From positions 1-64,000 of the forward strand of contig WNNJ02002841.1 of the NCBI GenBank assembly GCA_012934845.2: DNA of 64,000 nucleotides, written 5' to 3'. Position numbers and translations under genes: made by a program. This DNA comes from Pomphorhynchus laevis. Its lineage: Eukaryota > Acanthocephala > Palaeacanthocephala > Echinorhynchida > Pomphorhynchidae. Position 1 is the first letter of the stretch. Every line of letters starts with the position of its first letter. Positions 12,301 to 24,800 of this stretch are shown in pieces. The notes beneath the pieces were generated by a model. That model worked only from the letters and a program-made list of their open reading frames with translations, searched no databases and had not been told where the DNA came from.

Positions 12301-13079
12301 ATTGTGGTAAAATAATGAAAAGTATTGGGAACATTCGATTTCGTATGTCCACAAATCGAATTTGAAAAGGAATATCTAAATCGATCCGTATTTTCATTTT
12401 TCTTTGCATTTTCAACACGGAAGAGGATTATTATTAAAGTCGCAATATTAATTGCGACTATATAATTTCACTAGCTCGATATCGATTGTATTCGAATATG
12501 CGAGATACATAATTGATCATATTTAACTTCCCTGTCTTGACAATAAGTTTGATCTCCTAATTATAAATAAAGTGCTAAAAATATCAATTCCATAAATGAA
12601 TATTTTGTAGGATTTATTATTCCTGGAATTGCTATTATATTATCAATAAAATGTCATCAACTTAATTTCAGTCTAAAATTTTAGTAATTTTAAAAATTAC
12701 TAAGATCTGTCATAGAAATTGGCAGAGCCAGGCGGGACGAAAAATTTTAACTAAAATAATTTCGCATTGATACTAGTTCAGGCAAAATAATTGTTCAGTA
12801 ATGTACACAATCTCTTGTGGTGTATTCTCAATAATGGTAATGAGGGGGATTTATTAAGCAACTAAGCTTCGCAGCTGTAGGCAAACATAAAACAAAAAAC
12901 AGATTGACTACATGCCAAACAAACGAATACGCAGTGAACCAACACAATGCATACTTGAATAAGCAAAGTATGAGATTTTTTCTTTGTTATTATTAAGGCT
13001 TTCACCCGTGTCGATGTGAACGTCTAATCTGGGGCGCAGTTTGCAAAGCAAGTGAGCGAATGAGAATCACATTCACAGA
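9351..13079. other. AT-rich intergenic DNA with a short duplication
   Basis: No exon or element recognised, except a 70-bp direct repeat (11471-11540 and 11679-11748, starting TTTGAATTATCTATTTATAT). The rest is AT-rich single-copy-looking sequence as far as the eye can tell. Confidence 0.35.
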
Positions 13080-14900
13080 CCATCAATATTTAATAGTGGC
13101 CACAACTTTAACACCCACAATCGAAAATATGGTTAAGAGCGTCACACCCTTGGAGATAGAACTTGCATATACACATATGATTTCTCGTATGCAAAGGAAT
13201 AGTCACATCACACAGCTTATTGTGATATCCATGAATTGAAGCTCTCCAAATTAGTGGACGTTTGGACGCTCTCGGATATTGCCATGCAACTTGTGTCATC
13301 ACTGGTGTAAGCGAAAACTATGGGTTTACTTGCAATTTCTTAACGGTTCTTTTAACAAAGCGGCACCCACACTTGTCTAGTTGCTGGAAATTTAACGCCC
13401 TTAGATCTACCCAAATCGATCGCAATTCATGTTCGATAATTTTACAAACATCACATTTCCGTAGCGCAGATCTGCTTGAAAGGATAAGCTGACTATTTTC
13501 TTAGAAACTGATGTTGCCAAAGCTATCTTCGCACTTTTCTTATTAATGTGCTCTGTTAAAGTCCATCTGGATAGCAAATGAACCCCTAAATAAGCATAGC
13601 TCGGACAGAAATCCAGATTTTCACCTTTTATTTGTAGAATATCGTTACGTGCAAGTTTTCCTTTTCGTCTAAACTTGATCACCTTTGATTTTTCGAGATT
13701 TACAGTTAATTTATTTGCTGTACAAAATAGGTCAAGATTATCTAAAGCACATTGGGATGTTCGATGTTTGTCGGTCAATATTACTAAATCGTCAGCATAC
13801 AGCACCGAAGTTACTTCCCCGTGCGAGTTTTGAAGTTTGGACTGAAGATCGGACACGAAAAACGAAAACAGAAGGGGACTCAACGAATCACCCTGTAGAA
13901 CACCTCGATCGATAATAAACGCGTCCTATAGACTAATGCCGTCTGGGATACGCAGCGAGTTAGGCTGTAATATAGAATGTAAAAGCATCAGCATCGATCC
14001 TGATATGTTTACTATTGTCGGTAATTTCGTAAGCAGCACCTGGCGATCAATCAGATCAAACGCTTTTTTAAAGTCTATGAAGACTGCATATAGAAACTTG
14101 CGAGCCGCGAAGCAGTCATGCCCATTATTTCGAACAACTTTCAAAGCGTCAATTGTTGAATGTTTAGGTCGAAACTCGTATTGTTCAGTAGGAAGAACTG
14201 CACTTCGATTTAAATACAGTCTCCTTGAGACAATTAATGTCAACAATTTGTACGAATGGTTCAGTAATGCGATACCACGGTGCGCATTGAAATCATTTGC
14301 ATCACCCTTTTTTATAGAACACCTTAATAGTACAACGGCGCCAAGTGGAAGGAATTAGATGACCGTAAAGAAATGCATCAAAAAGGAATTTCAAGAAATT
14401 TCCACAGTAATGGAATTCAGCCTTCAGATGTTCGACGCAAAGGTCATCCGAACCTGACGCTTTTCTGTCTTTCATAGTTATCAAAGCTTCATAAATTTCA
14501 GTAGCTGTGAAAAGGGCATTAAGTGGATCTAAGTCATCCTCATATGAGATGTAGCTAATTCCATGTAACCAATATATCACTGTAATGCTGACCGACTGTT
14601 GGCTTTGCTAGTCATATATTTTCCTCATTTGTGGGGTCGATCGTCATATCATTAACACTTCGTGAACTAAAGTTGGGTGTGTATTATGTACGCTCAATTC
14701 CATCAGAGAACACGAATTGCTGACTGGTTTATGTTTCCTCACTATTTGATGATTCCTAATAACATACGATGTCGACGGATCAGCCTTACGTTTTTCATTG
14801 AGCTGCTGCCGTATACTATTTTATGCTTCGCGTTCTGGTGGAGACAAACCAGCCATTACATACGTACGTTTAAACTATTCAATACTTTTTAAACGAAATT
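13080..14900 (-). mobile_element. Non-LTR retrotransposon, family A, 5'-truncated
   Basis: A minus-strand LINE remnant. Pieces in order: linker and RT start (DLDPLNALFTATEIYEAL, ...ASGSDDLCVEHL..., 14580-14302), RT fingers and palm (QYEFRPKHSTIDAL, FIDFKKAFDLIDRQVLLTKL, 14246-13926), catalytic box SVLYADDLVILTD and thumb with YLGVHLLSRW (13883-13407), and a C-terminal Cys/His-type piece CKFYLQGCDALNHIFDC near 13130. No endonuclease is recognised. The element at 60.8-62.6 kb belongs to the same family. Confidence 0.8.
13407..14580 (-). pseudogene. LINE reverse transcriptase (family A), frameshifted
   Basis: Three reading frames cover one RT domain: 14580-14302, 14246-13926 and 13883-13407. 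YADD is intact at about 13803-13792. The frame breaks and the lost GVPQG-type box between the second and third pieces mean the protein cannot be made. It would copy element RNA at a nicked target, as in other non-LTR elements. Confidence 0.8.
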
Positions 14901-16740
14901 TCATAGTCAGTAATTGTTTTATCGTATAAACTCATTGGTCGTTACGAGCATTCACGGAGGACAGTCTGAACGTTTGGCACTAAATCGACTTGTTCGAATT
15001 TTCGTGCTCGAATCCACAAGGATGTCAAGAACCTTCAAGATTTTGTGCATTTCTTGTACGTTATCAGAGGATTCTTGTAAGCTAAGTAAACTTGTAAACT
15101 AAGTATTGTAAATCCTTGTAAACCAAGGATTCTTGCAAACGACGTGTTGTCTCAATAATGGTGGTAATATTAATAATTAAGTATCCAATAAAAGTGTAGC
15201 ATTCTTAAAATTTAGAATATTGAAGCATGATCGATAAAACTTTATTTTACTTCTATATTTTGCCAGATGGTGCTAGCGAAATAGTATAATTTTAGGTAAT
15301 AAAATATAATACTTAGTTAATAAATGATTAAAATTATTTTAGTAATTGTTTGTAATACATTTTAGTTAATACAATAACAATTATTACGACTTATAAACTA
15401 TACTCGATTATAGAGAGAGAGCTGCAGCAGTATTAATTACTGCCAAACTCATTAGATCTTTCTAAATGTTATACTTACACGAGAATATTGTATATTTTGA
15501 GTTTTTAAAGTATCATTAATAATTCTTTAAAGGTATAAAAGCTAGCGATTTTTAGGTTAAGAGCAGTATTCGACGTTAGTAAAATAAACTTACTGACGCT
15601 GCAAGCAAACATTAACAACAATGCATCACTAACTGTTTTAGTGAACGATTATAATACAACCTTTTTGTCAGCATTTTACAGCATTGAAAAAATATAATAA
15701 CCGTATAAATTTGCTTGTCTTTTTAGTTGTGTATAATGCATTCGTAAATTCATGAATGTTTTGTATATTTCTAAGAGGACGAGTTTTATTTTGTGCCTCA
15801 TGTGTAAAAGAGAATTTATTAGCAGGTAAGAAAAAATTGTAAAGTAAAGATTATCTATGAAATTCTGACTTATAGAAGAAAACATTTATTTCCAGCAAAG
15901 GCAAACGAGTAGTCTCTATTGTCAAGTATCTTCTTAATGACTAATGGTCGTTGACAGAGCAATCAACTGTATTGAATACGCATTACAAAAATAATCAAAA
16001 ACTGCATATTATTTAAGGGAAGTGTTCGTCGATAAATACTACTTTCTACTAAGCAAAGATAAAAAGTACTTTTGTCCATTAAAGAATATGTACATTCGCC
16101 GTAACTACGGCAATTTTGTCGAGTTATATAATGTTTAGTTAGGAGATGTCCTTTTTAAAGTGGACACCTTGAAATTTCTTCTTGTATATAAAAAACACTT
16201 TTATTGCTTAGTCTGTAAATATATCTGTTAGGCTCAAAAACAGGTACAAACACTCAAATCAAAATGGTATAGACAGGAGATAAAAAAAACTTAGCACATC
16301 ATCGATCAACAAAAATGCTGATATAGGTAATGGAAATGTTATTGCTTCTGTCAGTACTTATATTTATGTTTATTAATGCTTATAAAAGCAATCAACTGAG
16401 CAAATGAATTCAAATCAAACCACGAGCTTATGCTTGCACCAAACCTTATTGTAATCTTAGTCGATAAGGATTTAAAAACTATCAAAATACACAAATTAGA
16501 CAAACGGCTCATAAAGATAAAATTAGGTTTCATTCTAGAAAATATATACCACTGCGAAGCAGCGGTAACATTGAAATCGTATTTAGTGTAATTTATTTTG
16601 ATGAGCGCTGTTCATTTTTTCAATTAAAATAGTTTGAATTGTATAAAATACTATTATTCAAGAAATTGTGATTATACAAGGATATAAAAATAAGGTAATA
16701 AGCAAATGTTCATGCAATAAAAGGAACAAAAGTGAAAAGG
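14900..16740. other. Intergenic, no gene recognised
   Basis: Short ORFs (14914-15102, 15676-15885, 16351-16533) show no family resemblance and lack convincing splice context. 15070-15150 repeats CTTGTAAAC-type words several times. Confidence 0.3.
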
Positions 16741-16757
16741 TTTTATTCCAAGAACCT

Positions 16758-17030
16758 TACAATATGTCGATAACCCCTGCTGTCACCTCCAGGAAGTTAC
16801 AAACAAAATTAAAGATTTGACCTTAATGACTCCTCCTGATGATCTCTAATTTTTATTCGAATATATCGTATGTCATTTATTTATCAATTCATAAAAATTG
16901 GTTTTTATTTTAAATTTCAATTTTAACTTGATATAAATATAAATATTATAAAATCTTATATAATTATATCTTTATTCCTATTTTTATATCGTATAAAATA
17001 CGTAAACTCAGTAATTTGATATGATTTGTT
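16758..17030 (+). repeat. R1 dispersed repeat copy
   Basis: A degenerate hairpin part, then ACTCCTCCTGATGATCTCTA (about 16830), AATTCATAAAAATTGG, ATAAAATCTTATATAATTAT and finally AAAATACGTAAACTCAGTAA (16988). This is the same block order as the copy at 17.34 kb, so the unit is about 250-430 bp. Confidence 0.6.
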
Positions 17031-17339
17031 TTACTGACAAGTTATTATTGACCTGTAAACTTTATTTTCCCGGTAATATAACCTCTGTCGGTAATTCTTA
17101 AACTATGCATTATTGATACAACATTATTTTCTGCTAATCTTCAAGCAAGTTTGATATTTTTTATTTTTCTTATAAATATAGAATTATAAATCAACATAAT
17201 ATTATTAAAATATTAAATTTACAATATATAAATCAACAAAACATTTTTAAAATTTATTTAAACTATTAAGCGAATTTTTTATGGATAATAAACAATATGC
17301 TTTGTATTAGAACAAGATACCCAAGATAATTAAATTTCA

Positions 17340-17790
17340 TCAGAAGAAATACGTCATTAGCAAGTGTTTGACCCCACTGCTATGTTGTGTCGAGTAACAG
17401 GAGCCCAAACCTGATAACATAGCAATTCCTCCTGATGATCTATCATCCTTATTCTGATACGACGTCTGTTATTTATTAGTCAATTTATAAAAATTGACTT
17501 TATTTAAAATTTCAATTTGTATTTTAGCTTGATAAAAATATAAATTATATAAAATCTTATATAATTATAAGATTATCTGATTTATTTTAAATTTTTCTCA
17601 GAGGCTGATTTCTTTTAAATTCCAAATTTAAATTTTAACTTGATATAAATTATATAAAATCTTATATAAAAATTATTAATTATTTATAATTATTTATTTA
17701 TTTATTATTTTATTTTTATTTAGCATTATTTTTAATTTATCAATAATATAAGATAAGAAGACTCAGTTAGCTAATCTGATTTATCATTTA
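17340..17790 (+). repeat. R1 dispersed repeat copy, most complete
   Basis: Starts GAAATACGTCATTAGCAAGT, then CACTGCTATGTTGTG and ACCTGATAACATAGCAATTC: TGCTATGTT can pair with AACATAGCA across a ~35-nt loop. It continues TCCTCCTGATGATC, TTATTAGTCAATTTATAAAA, ATAAAATCTTATATAATTAT and ends at GACTCAGTTAGCTAATCTGA (about 17760). Confidence 0.65.
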
Positions 17791-18029
17791 AATTTGTATT
17801 TATAAATATTATAATATCAAATATTATAATTTATAATATTATTAATATTATTTTAATATTATTTTTTAATAAATATTTATTAATTTTTAATCAATATGTA
17901 ATCAACATGACAATTTATATTAATTATTAATTATATTAATTATTATAATTCAATTGTTGTTATTATATAATTTGATATTAAATTGATATCTTATTTAAAT
18001 TAAGAATATTTTAGTAAATTTTTTATTTT

Positions 18030-18150
18030 AAATTTTAAATTGATATAAATATAAATTCTATAAAATCTTATATAATTATTTATCTTTAGTTTGTTATATT
18101 TAGTGTAAAATACGTAGACTCAGTTATCTGATTTATTATTTTTACAAACT
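18030..18150 (+). repeat. R1 3' part
   Basis: ATAAAATCTTATATAATTAT, then AAATACGTAGACTCAGTTAT and CTGATTTATT: the terminal blocks of R1 without the hairpin part. Confidence 0.5.
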
Positions 18151-19159
18151 TTAATTTTATCTCAAATCTATATTTTTGTTGTTTGTTATTCATTAATTCT
18201 TATTTGTTTACCTCGAATCTCCAGCAATTAATTTTCTTAATTCTTTTGATCATTTCTGTTTTATACCTCGTTCAATAATGAAGGTCATTGGTTCTCTCTT
18301 CAATTTCTTTTGATATTATTTAGTAAATAATATTTTTCAGATATTATTTAGTAAATAATATTTTTCATTACAATAGATATTTTTTAAAAATATCAGTTTT
18401 TTCTTTGTAGTTTTGTAAATAGCTATATTCCAAAAGGGTTTACTATATATTTCGATTGCTTTTGTTATCAACTTCGGGAAATTACAGATTATTTATTTTA
18501 AAACAAACAGACTTTTATTTTATTACAGAATTTATTACAATATATGTTTAATAAAAAAAGGAAAAAATAAATTTTCATAAAATACTTCTTTACCTACTGA
18601 AATTTTCAAACCTCTACTGTCAATGTAAAATTAAATTTTGAATTCTAGTCGAATGAATGTAACTTCTGTAAAACACGAGAAAACACTGAAATGAAGAACT
18701 TAATTGCGTGATACGTTTCTCTTGCCTATATTTACTCTTTTAGTTTAACATTCACCAAAGTTGTACGATTTCATGTAACTTTAAAAGCAAAATTGCTCGA
18801 AACAATTTTGTAGGTCAGTGCGGAAAGCAACAATGTTATTACACTGAAGAAAACATTTGACAACATAATTCAATTCAGTATAGAACTAAAAGATCAATTT
18901 GCTTATAGTCAAATCAAATCATTTAACTGAAATTATGTCAAATCAAATCATTTAACTAAAATTACTATTTGATATCATTATTTAAATTAACAAAACTTTT
19001 TATTTTCAAAATATTAAAGACTTAAAAAATATTTCAGAAATATCTAGTGATTTTTCTGTAATAAATTAAACAGCGTTAATATCACACGCGATGTCTTAAT
19101 TAAACCTTAATGAATCAAAATCAAAACGATAGACAGCTGACCACTCATAGGAAAAACTG

Positions 19160-21880
19160 TCAAAATCGGGTGCCGTGCGCTCGTTCAGTCGCATTGAATG
19201 AGCGAACCAAACGTAGACGTTCACTACAATAAACTAGTCTATCTACAGGAACGTGTAACGTTACTTCGCCGACAGCAAAATAATCGGATCTAGTGAGGAA
19301 GGTAAATCGCTCCGGTCTTGAAATAGTCGAAATTATCTCTTTCATTATTCTTGTTCCTGTAATCAACTCTTGGATCCATGCTAAACGTTCACAGGCGGGT
19401 GTGGAGATACTCACAAACCCTGGTTGCTGTAAGCTGCAGGAAAGTTTTGCACAGTAAATAAAACATTGGGGTGTTTGAGACTTAGAGTCAAAAGAGGAAA
19501 GGGGTTAACTGTTGAGTTTGCTTATGTACATAACACTAGCCTGGAATACGCAGCTTTTGTGGATGATCTTCATGATTTACGTGATAGTAAACTGCCGGTG
19601 AATATCTCATTTTATTATACGACTTCAATGTTCAGGTTGGCAATGACTTTGCTACCTAGAATGGAGTGTTGAGGATGAATAGTGTCGCCGATGTACATGA
19701 CATCAGGATACTATAAGTAAACGATCAATGATCGATTTCGTAATCATATCATCTGATTTGAGACGATATGCTCGACACTCGTGTAAAGAGAGGGGCTGAT
19801 CTGTCAATTGATCCATACCTTGTAGTTAGTAAGATTCTCCGGCAGAGTAGGCTGTCAGACAAACATGGTAAACCTAAACGTAGTGTCAAGGTTCGTTGGG
19901 AACGTCTGAAAGATGCTTCTGTAATGAAAAGTTTTACTAACTATGTCCGGCAAGGCTTTGCCCAATTGCGTGAAGAGGTGGACAATATCGAGCCAGAATG
20001 GTCGATGCTCAAAACTTCACTTGACAAAGCGACTTCGAAGATCTGTGGTTTAAAGGCAGTCATCGAACTGCTTGGTGGATACCAGTAGTAACTGCTGCCC
20101 CAATTAAAAGAAAATAGCTTATTAGGCAGCCTTATCTGATAGTTCACAGGAAGCTGTAGACAGGTATAAACATGCCAAAAGAGCTGCAGCTCTAGCAGTT
20201 GTTGAGTCAAAGAAAGTGATTTGGGTGAAATTTGGGGAGCGTCTCGAACTTGATTATCGGTCAGATTCTAAGATGTACTGGAGAACGATCAGATCCCTAC
20301 ATGTTGGAAAACATAAATATGCTCAGACTGCTTTAGACAATTATAGGCATCTGCTGACCGATATTAAAGATAGTCCTTGGAAAGAAGATTTTAGAGGTAT
20401 CTTAAATACGAATGGCGTGCCTTCTATTGTGAAAGAAGAATCTCCAAACTTAATGGAAGAACCCATTACTTGACTAGTGATGGTAAATCTGCTGAGATTG
20501 ATGAGATTCGACTTGCGATTTGAAGGTTCTTTACGTTGAAGGCATGAGAGTATGATTGGCAAACTAAGGGTGGTATTTACAATCTGTAAGAAAAGAAATC
20601 AAAAAGAATGTTCAAATAATAAGGGCATTACTCTTCTTAGCCGACCCGATAAGCTATTTGCCAAAATCCTTGAGCTAAGGATACGACCGATAGTCAAGGG
20701 ACAGTTGCAGGAGGAACAATGTGGGTTTCACTCTGGTCGATAAACTATGGATAAAATACGTACTGAGAGTAAGTTCAACACTTTAGTCCACATGTGTTTT
20801 ATGGATTTAGAAAATGCATTCGACCGGGTACCAAGAGATAGACTGCGGGATATATTTAAGGAGTACAAAGTTCTGCATTACCTTAATGTGGCTGTGACCT
20901 CTTTGGTGCGACTTAAGTAAGAATTGTGTTCGTGTTTTAGGCATGAAGTATGAGTCGTTTCTTGTAGGTGTTGGGCTTCGTCAGAGCTGTCCACTATTTC
21001 CACTTGTGTTCCTTATTTATGTAGACAAAATTTCAAGACGAGCCGCTTTGTTCGAGTTTGGTCTTCAGTTTGGTCCCATCAAGATATCATATTTGCTTTT
21101 CGCAGACGATGTTGTATTGTTGGCCTCCAATACTGATGGCTTACAATGCTTGCTAGATCGATTTACAATGGAATGTCAAGTGGCCGCTATAAAAGTTAGC
21201 ATATCCAAAATTGATTCGATGCGCTTTGCTCGAAACAAGGTAACATCGTCGATACGAATTTGTGATAAGGTCTTACCAGACGTGGAAGTGTTCAATTAAT
21301 TGGGAGTCTTGTTCTCGAATGATAGTGGGAATAATAGGGAGATTGGGAGACGAATCTGTGCAGCTAACTCAGTAATGGATTGAGCTAATCTTTCAGATAA
21401 AGCTTTCAATTTATCGCTGTCTTCTTACCTATCCTCATTTATGGGAATGAATTTTGGGTCATGAGTGAAATGACTAGATATCGAGTAAGTCGATTGAAAT
21501 GAAGTTCCTTCGTGGTGTGACCAGCTTCAGACCTAGAGATAAAGTTCGAAGCTAGGTCATCTGTGAGAATATTGGAGTAAAAACTCTGCTCTTACACGTT
21601 GAAGGAAATCAGTTGAGTTGGCTTGGGCACGTTTTGGGGATGACTAAGGGGCATCTTCATTGTGAAGTGTCTTGATAAGACTTCCTGGACGGACCACCCG
21701 AGGCAGTCTATGGTATAGGTGAAGAGATCAAACTCTCTCTATATAGCCAATAAACGCTAAGAACTATCTCAAAGGGAAGTTTATTCTGCTACTCAAGACC
21801 GTGATACATGGTCAGTCTCGTCCGTGAGCTGTAACACAACAAGACGTCCGAATCAGTGGAAACAATGAACAAATTTTATT
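19160..21880 (+). mobile_element. Non-LTR retrotransposon B, near-complete ORF2, decayed
   Basis: A plus-strand LINE. EN part: LRLRVKRGKGLTVEFAYVHN (from 19476). Linker: TRVKRGADLSIDPYLVVSKI...KVRWERLKD...IEPEWSMLKT (19768-20090), then GERLELDYRSD...YWRTIRSL (20216-20473). RT: NNKGITLLSRPDKLFAKILE (20618 on), QCGFHSGR, MDLENAFDRVPRD (about 20803), LRQSCPLFPLVFLIYVD, LLFADDVVLLASNTDGLQ (21091 on), then YLGVLF-like and LLLHVEGNQLSWLGHV up to about 21650. The piece order matches a family common in fish and invertebrates, probably RTE-related. Many stops and frameshifts. Confidence 0.8.
20552..21660 (+). pseudogene. LINE B reverse transcriptase, broken
   Basis: RT fingers to thumb spread over several frames. 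The catalytic FADD box is intact (LLFADDVVLLAS, about 21091-21126), but stops follow HSGR (20743), after the DLENAFDRVP stretch and after DVEVFN (21299). No intact protein is possible. Confidence 0.78.
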
Positions 21881-24800
21881 TATTTAAATAAATGTTATGC
21901 TATTATTTTTAATTTTTAAATAATATAAAATACGTAAACTCATTTAGCTGATCTGATTTTTCATATTGAGATAAAAATAGGCAATGACGAAATAAAAATA
22001 GTTAATGGCCAGTAATTCTAATTAATCAAATTTGCAACTTATAATTTAATTTGATGAGAATTGATAAATGATGAAATGCATATAATTACACTCCCAACAT
22101 ATAATTTAACAAATGTATAATTTTATTAATAATTAATAAATACACAAGTCATTTAAATGGTTATTATTAATCAATGAATAAAAAATTAAGTTTAATAAAA
22201 AACAGAAATAAAATACAGAGTTGGAATATGTGCAATATGAATTCTCATATCGAAGTAAAGTGTTTAAAATATACCCAATTAATACGTTCAATAAATTATG
22301 GTGCATGGTAAAATAATCAGTAAAATATTAATATTTGATTCTTAAATAAAACCCAAGATTCAGATATAAACTACATTATAATTTAAATTTACGGATAATG
22401 AATGTGTAATTACCACGGAATTGAATTTTTTATTTTTGCTTCAATTTCAATGTCAATTCATTTAAACAGATAAAAATGGGTTATGCACGATACAAAAAAA
22501 ATACCGATGTGTTCAGTTATTTTGAGAACGCAATTTTTACAATCAGTTGCCTGGTCACTTAAAAAGCACATATCGCTCATTTTGCTATGTTAAGCCATAA
22601 AAGCTGAAGTCACAATTTAAAAATATTTTCAGTTGAGCAGCTAAAGCTAAAAATGCAGACTTAAAAAAGGCAATTTATCAATTCACTTGTTTATGTAAAA
22701 CGTGTTTTGTTCTGTTGTGGCAAAGATCACGTATACCATGATACTTAAAACTTGCCTTTAATACTACAGCTGTCGAATAAGGGAGCAGCTAATGTATAAG
22801 ATAAATTCTATAAAGTGCATTGTGTGAAACACCATGTTTGCAATGCTCCTCTGTTTTTAGCATTTTCCTACTTTAAAATCGTCAAACACTAACGTTTCTA
22901 AAAAGCAAAAGAGCAGTCAACAACTAAAGTCATCAGCATTTTCACTTATTGCTATTTTTTATTGTCAAATCTAATTAAAACTATGAAGTCAATAGATGGC
23001 CAATTTTAGCTTGGGCTGATCTATTCAACCTTTAGTTCTGGATAAATAACATAAAAATAATAATTATAAAATGTATAATTTATTAATATACATTAAAAAT
23101 GAATTATATACTTAGTCTAGGGCGTTTTGGCGGCTCAGTAGGCTCGTGCAAATTATTCGCACTCATTTGTCTTTAAAGTATATAAACCAGGTGAAAAATG
23201 AAGCTTCAATCTGCAATAATAAATTCATAAGTGTTAAAATATTATATTCGATTTTAATTAAATAACTAAAATTTTCATTACTTACCTAAATTGATCAATT
23301 TTGTTTTTCATATAAATATAACATCAACGTTTTTAAATTGAGCTTGAATGGTAGTAAATACTTTAAATAGCGAGTCAAGCCTTATGCTTGCGAAAATATA
23401 ACTTTAGTATTCTTAGGATAAAATGAAATATCACCAGCAAATAGATGGTTTTACTTACCTGTCAACTTTTGTTTTGCAGCTATTGTTTTAAATATAGCAG
23501 ATGCTGCTTTTCACTGAAAAGTTAAACACAGATAGCTATATAGCTATAGAAACACAGGCAAAGTGAGCAATTGTTGGACACAAGTTGATTCACTAGATCT
23601 ATCGATATAACACGTTTTAGATTGATTAAACAGTCTACTTATAGACTGTTTCTGACTGAGGGTGTAAGACCTGCACCGACTGGCCAGTCGGAGAACTTAC
23701 AAGTGCTCAATAAATTTAATTTATTAATAATAAATTTGGCAATTATGCCAATGCACTAACAAACATTACCTGGTTTCCAAAATGTGTACAATAGCTAGCG
23801 TAAGAGATAAATTTGAAGATAATATCCTTATAAAAAAATAAATAATATTAAATTTTAAATATAAATTAAAAAATAACATTTTGACAAAACATATCTTCAA
23901 GATATTTTTGATAATTTTGTCTGGACGCAATAGCGAATTAGGACAAGTGCTTTGGAATTATTTATAATCGCTTCCTTATAATGCAGCCAATGACTTGCAA
24001 ATATGCTCAAATAGGCAATCAATCATCGAATGGTTTCAATTCCGATTTCACATCGAATTTTTGTCATCGATATTTACCCATTAATTGATTCCAGCCATTA
24101 AAAAAGTGCATTTAATTGAAGTTTGTTTTTAATTTTAAAGTTTTTTTATTGATTATTATTGAATGGCTTTTGTTAAATTTTATCTTTTATAAAACATAAA
24201 AGATTAAATATTTGCATTTCACATGTATTTAAGATACTGTACCATTCACAGTGTGGTCTATTACAGAAATAATACTTTTACAAAAATATTGATTGCCAAT
24301 ATTGAACGAAGATCTTCAAAAATTGCACTATTCATGAGCGGTATACGGTCACATAAAATTTTATTCGTTTGGAATGTATTATACACGCTGATCAGCGTGT
24401 ATACTGAGCGCTTCTTTCCAAATCCCTCTTTTCAGCCACTTTTGCATCCAACTCTCATCAACCCCTTTCCGCTTTATTCTATTGTATCGCTTACTTATCT
24501 TAATTCCACATTTCTCCAAACCCTTGACACAACTTCCCTTTCCCACTTTCCGTGAAAAAAGTGATGTCCGCAGTCATAAATTTTAATTATGCAAATCAGA
24601 ATTTATTCCTCTAAGATCATGACGTTTGCCTTACATATCGAAAAATTTAATGAAATCAGTTTACGTAAATCACAGGCTAGATTATAAGACAGACCTTTAC
24701 AATGACATGATATTTTAACTAAGATTATGTTATAATCAATATTTTTATTGCTAGAAAGATATGACAAAGACGTATGCTGTGAATGTACAGAAAATACAGT

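Noticed and set aside
24223-24555. Plus-strand ORF of 110 codons
   Set aside because: No family resemblance, no splice context and a composition like surrounding non-coding DNA.
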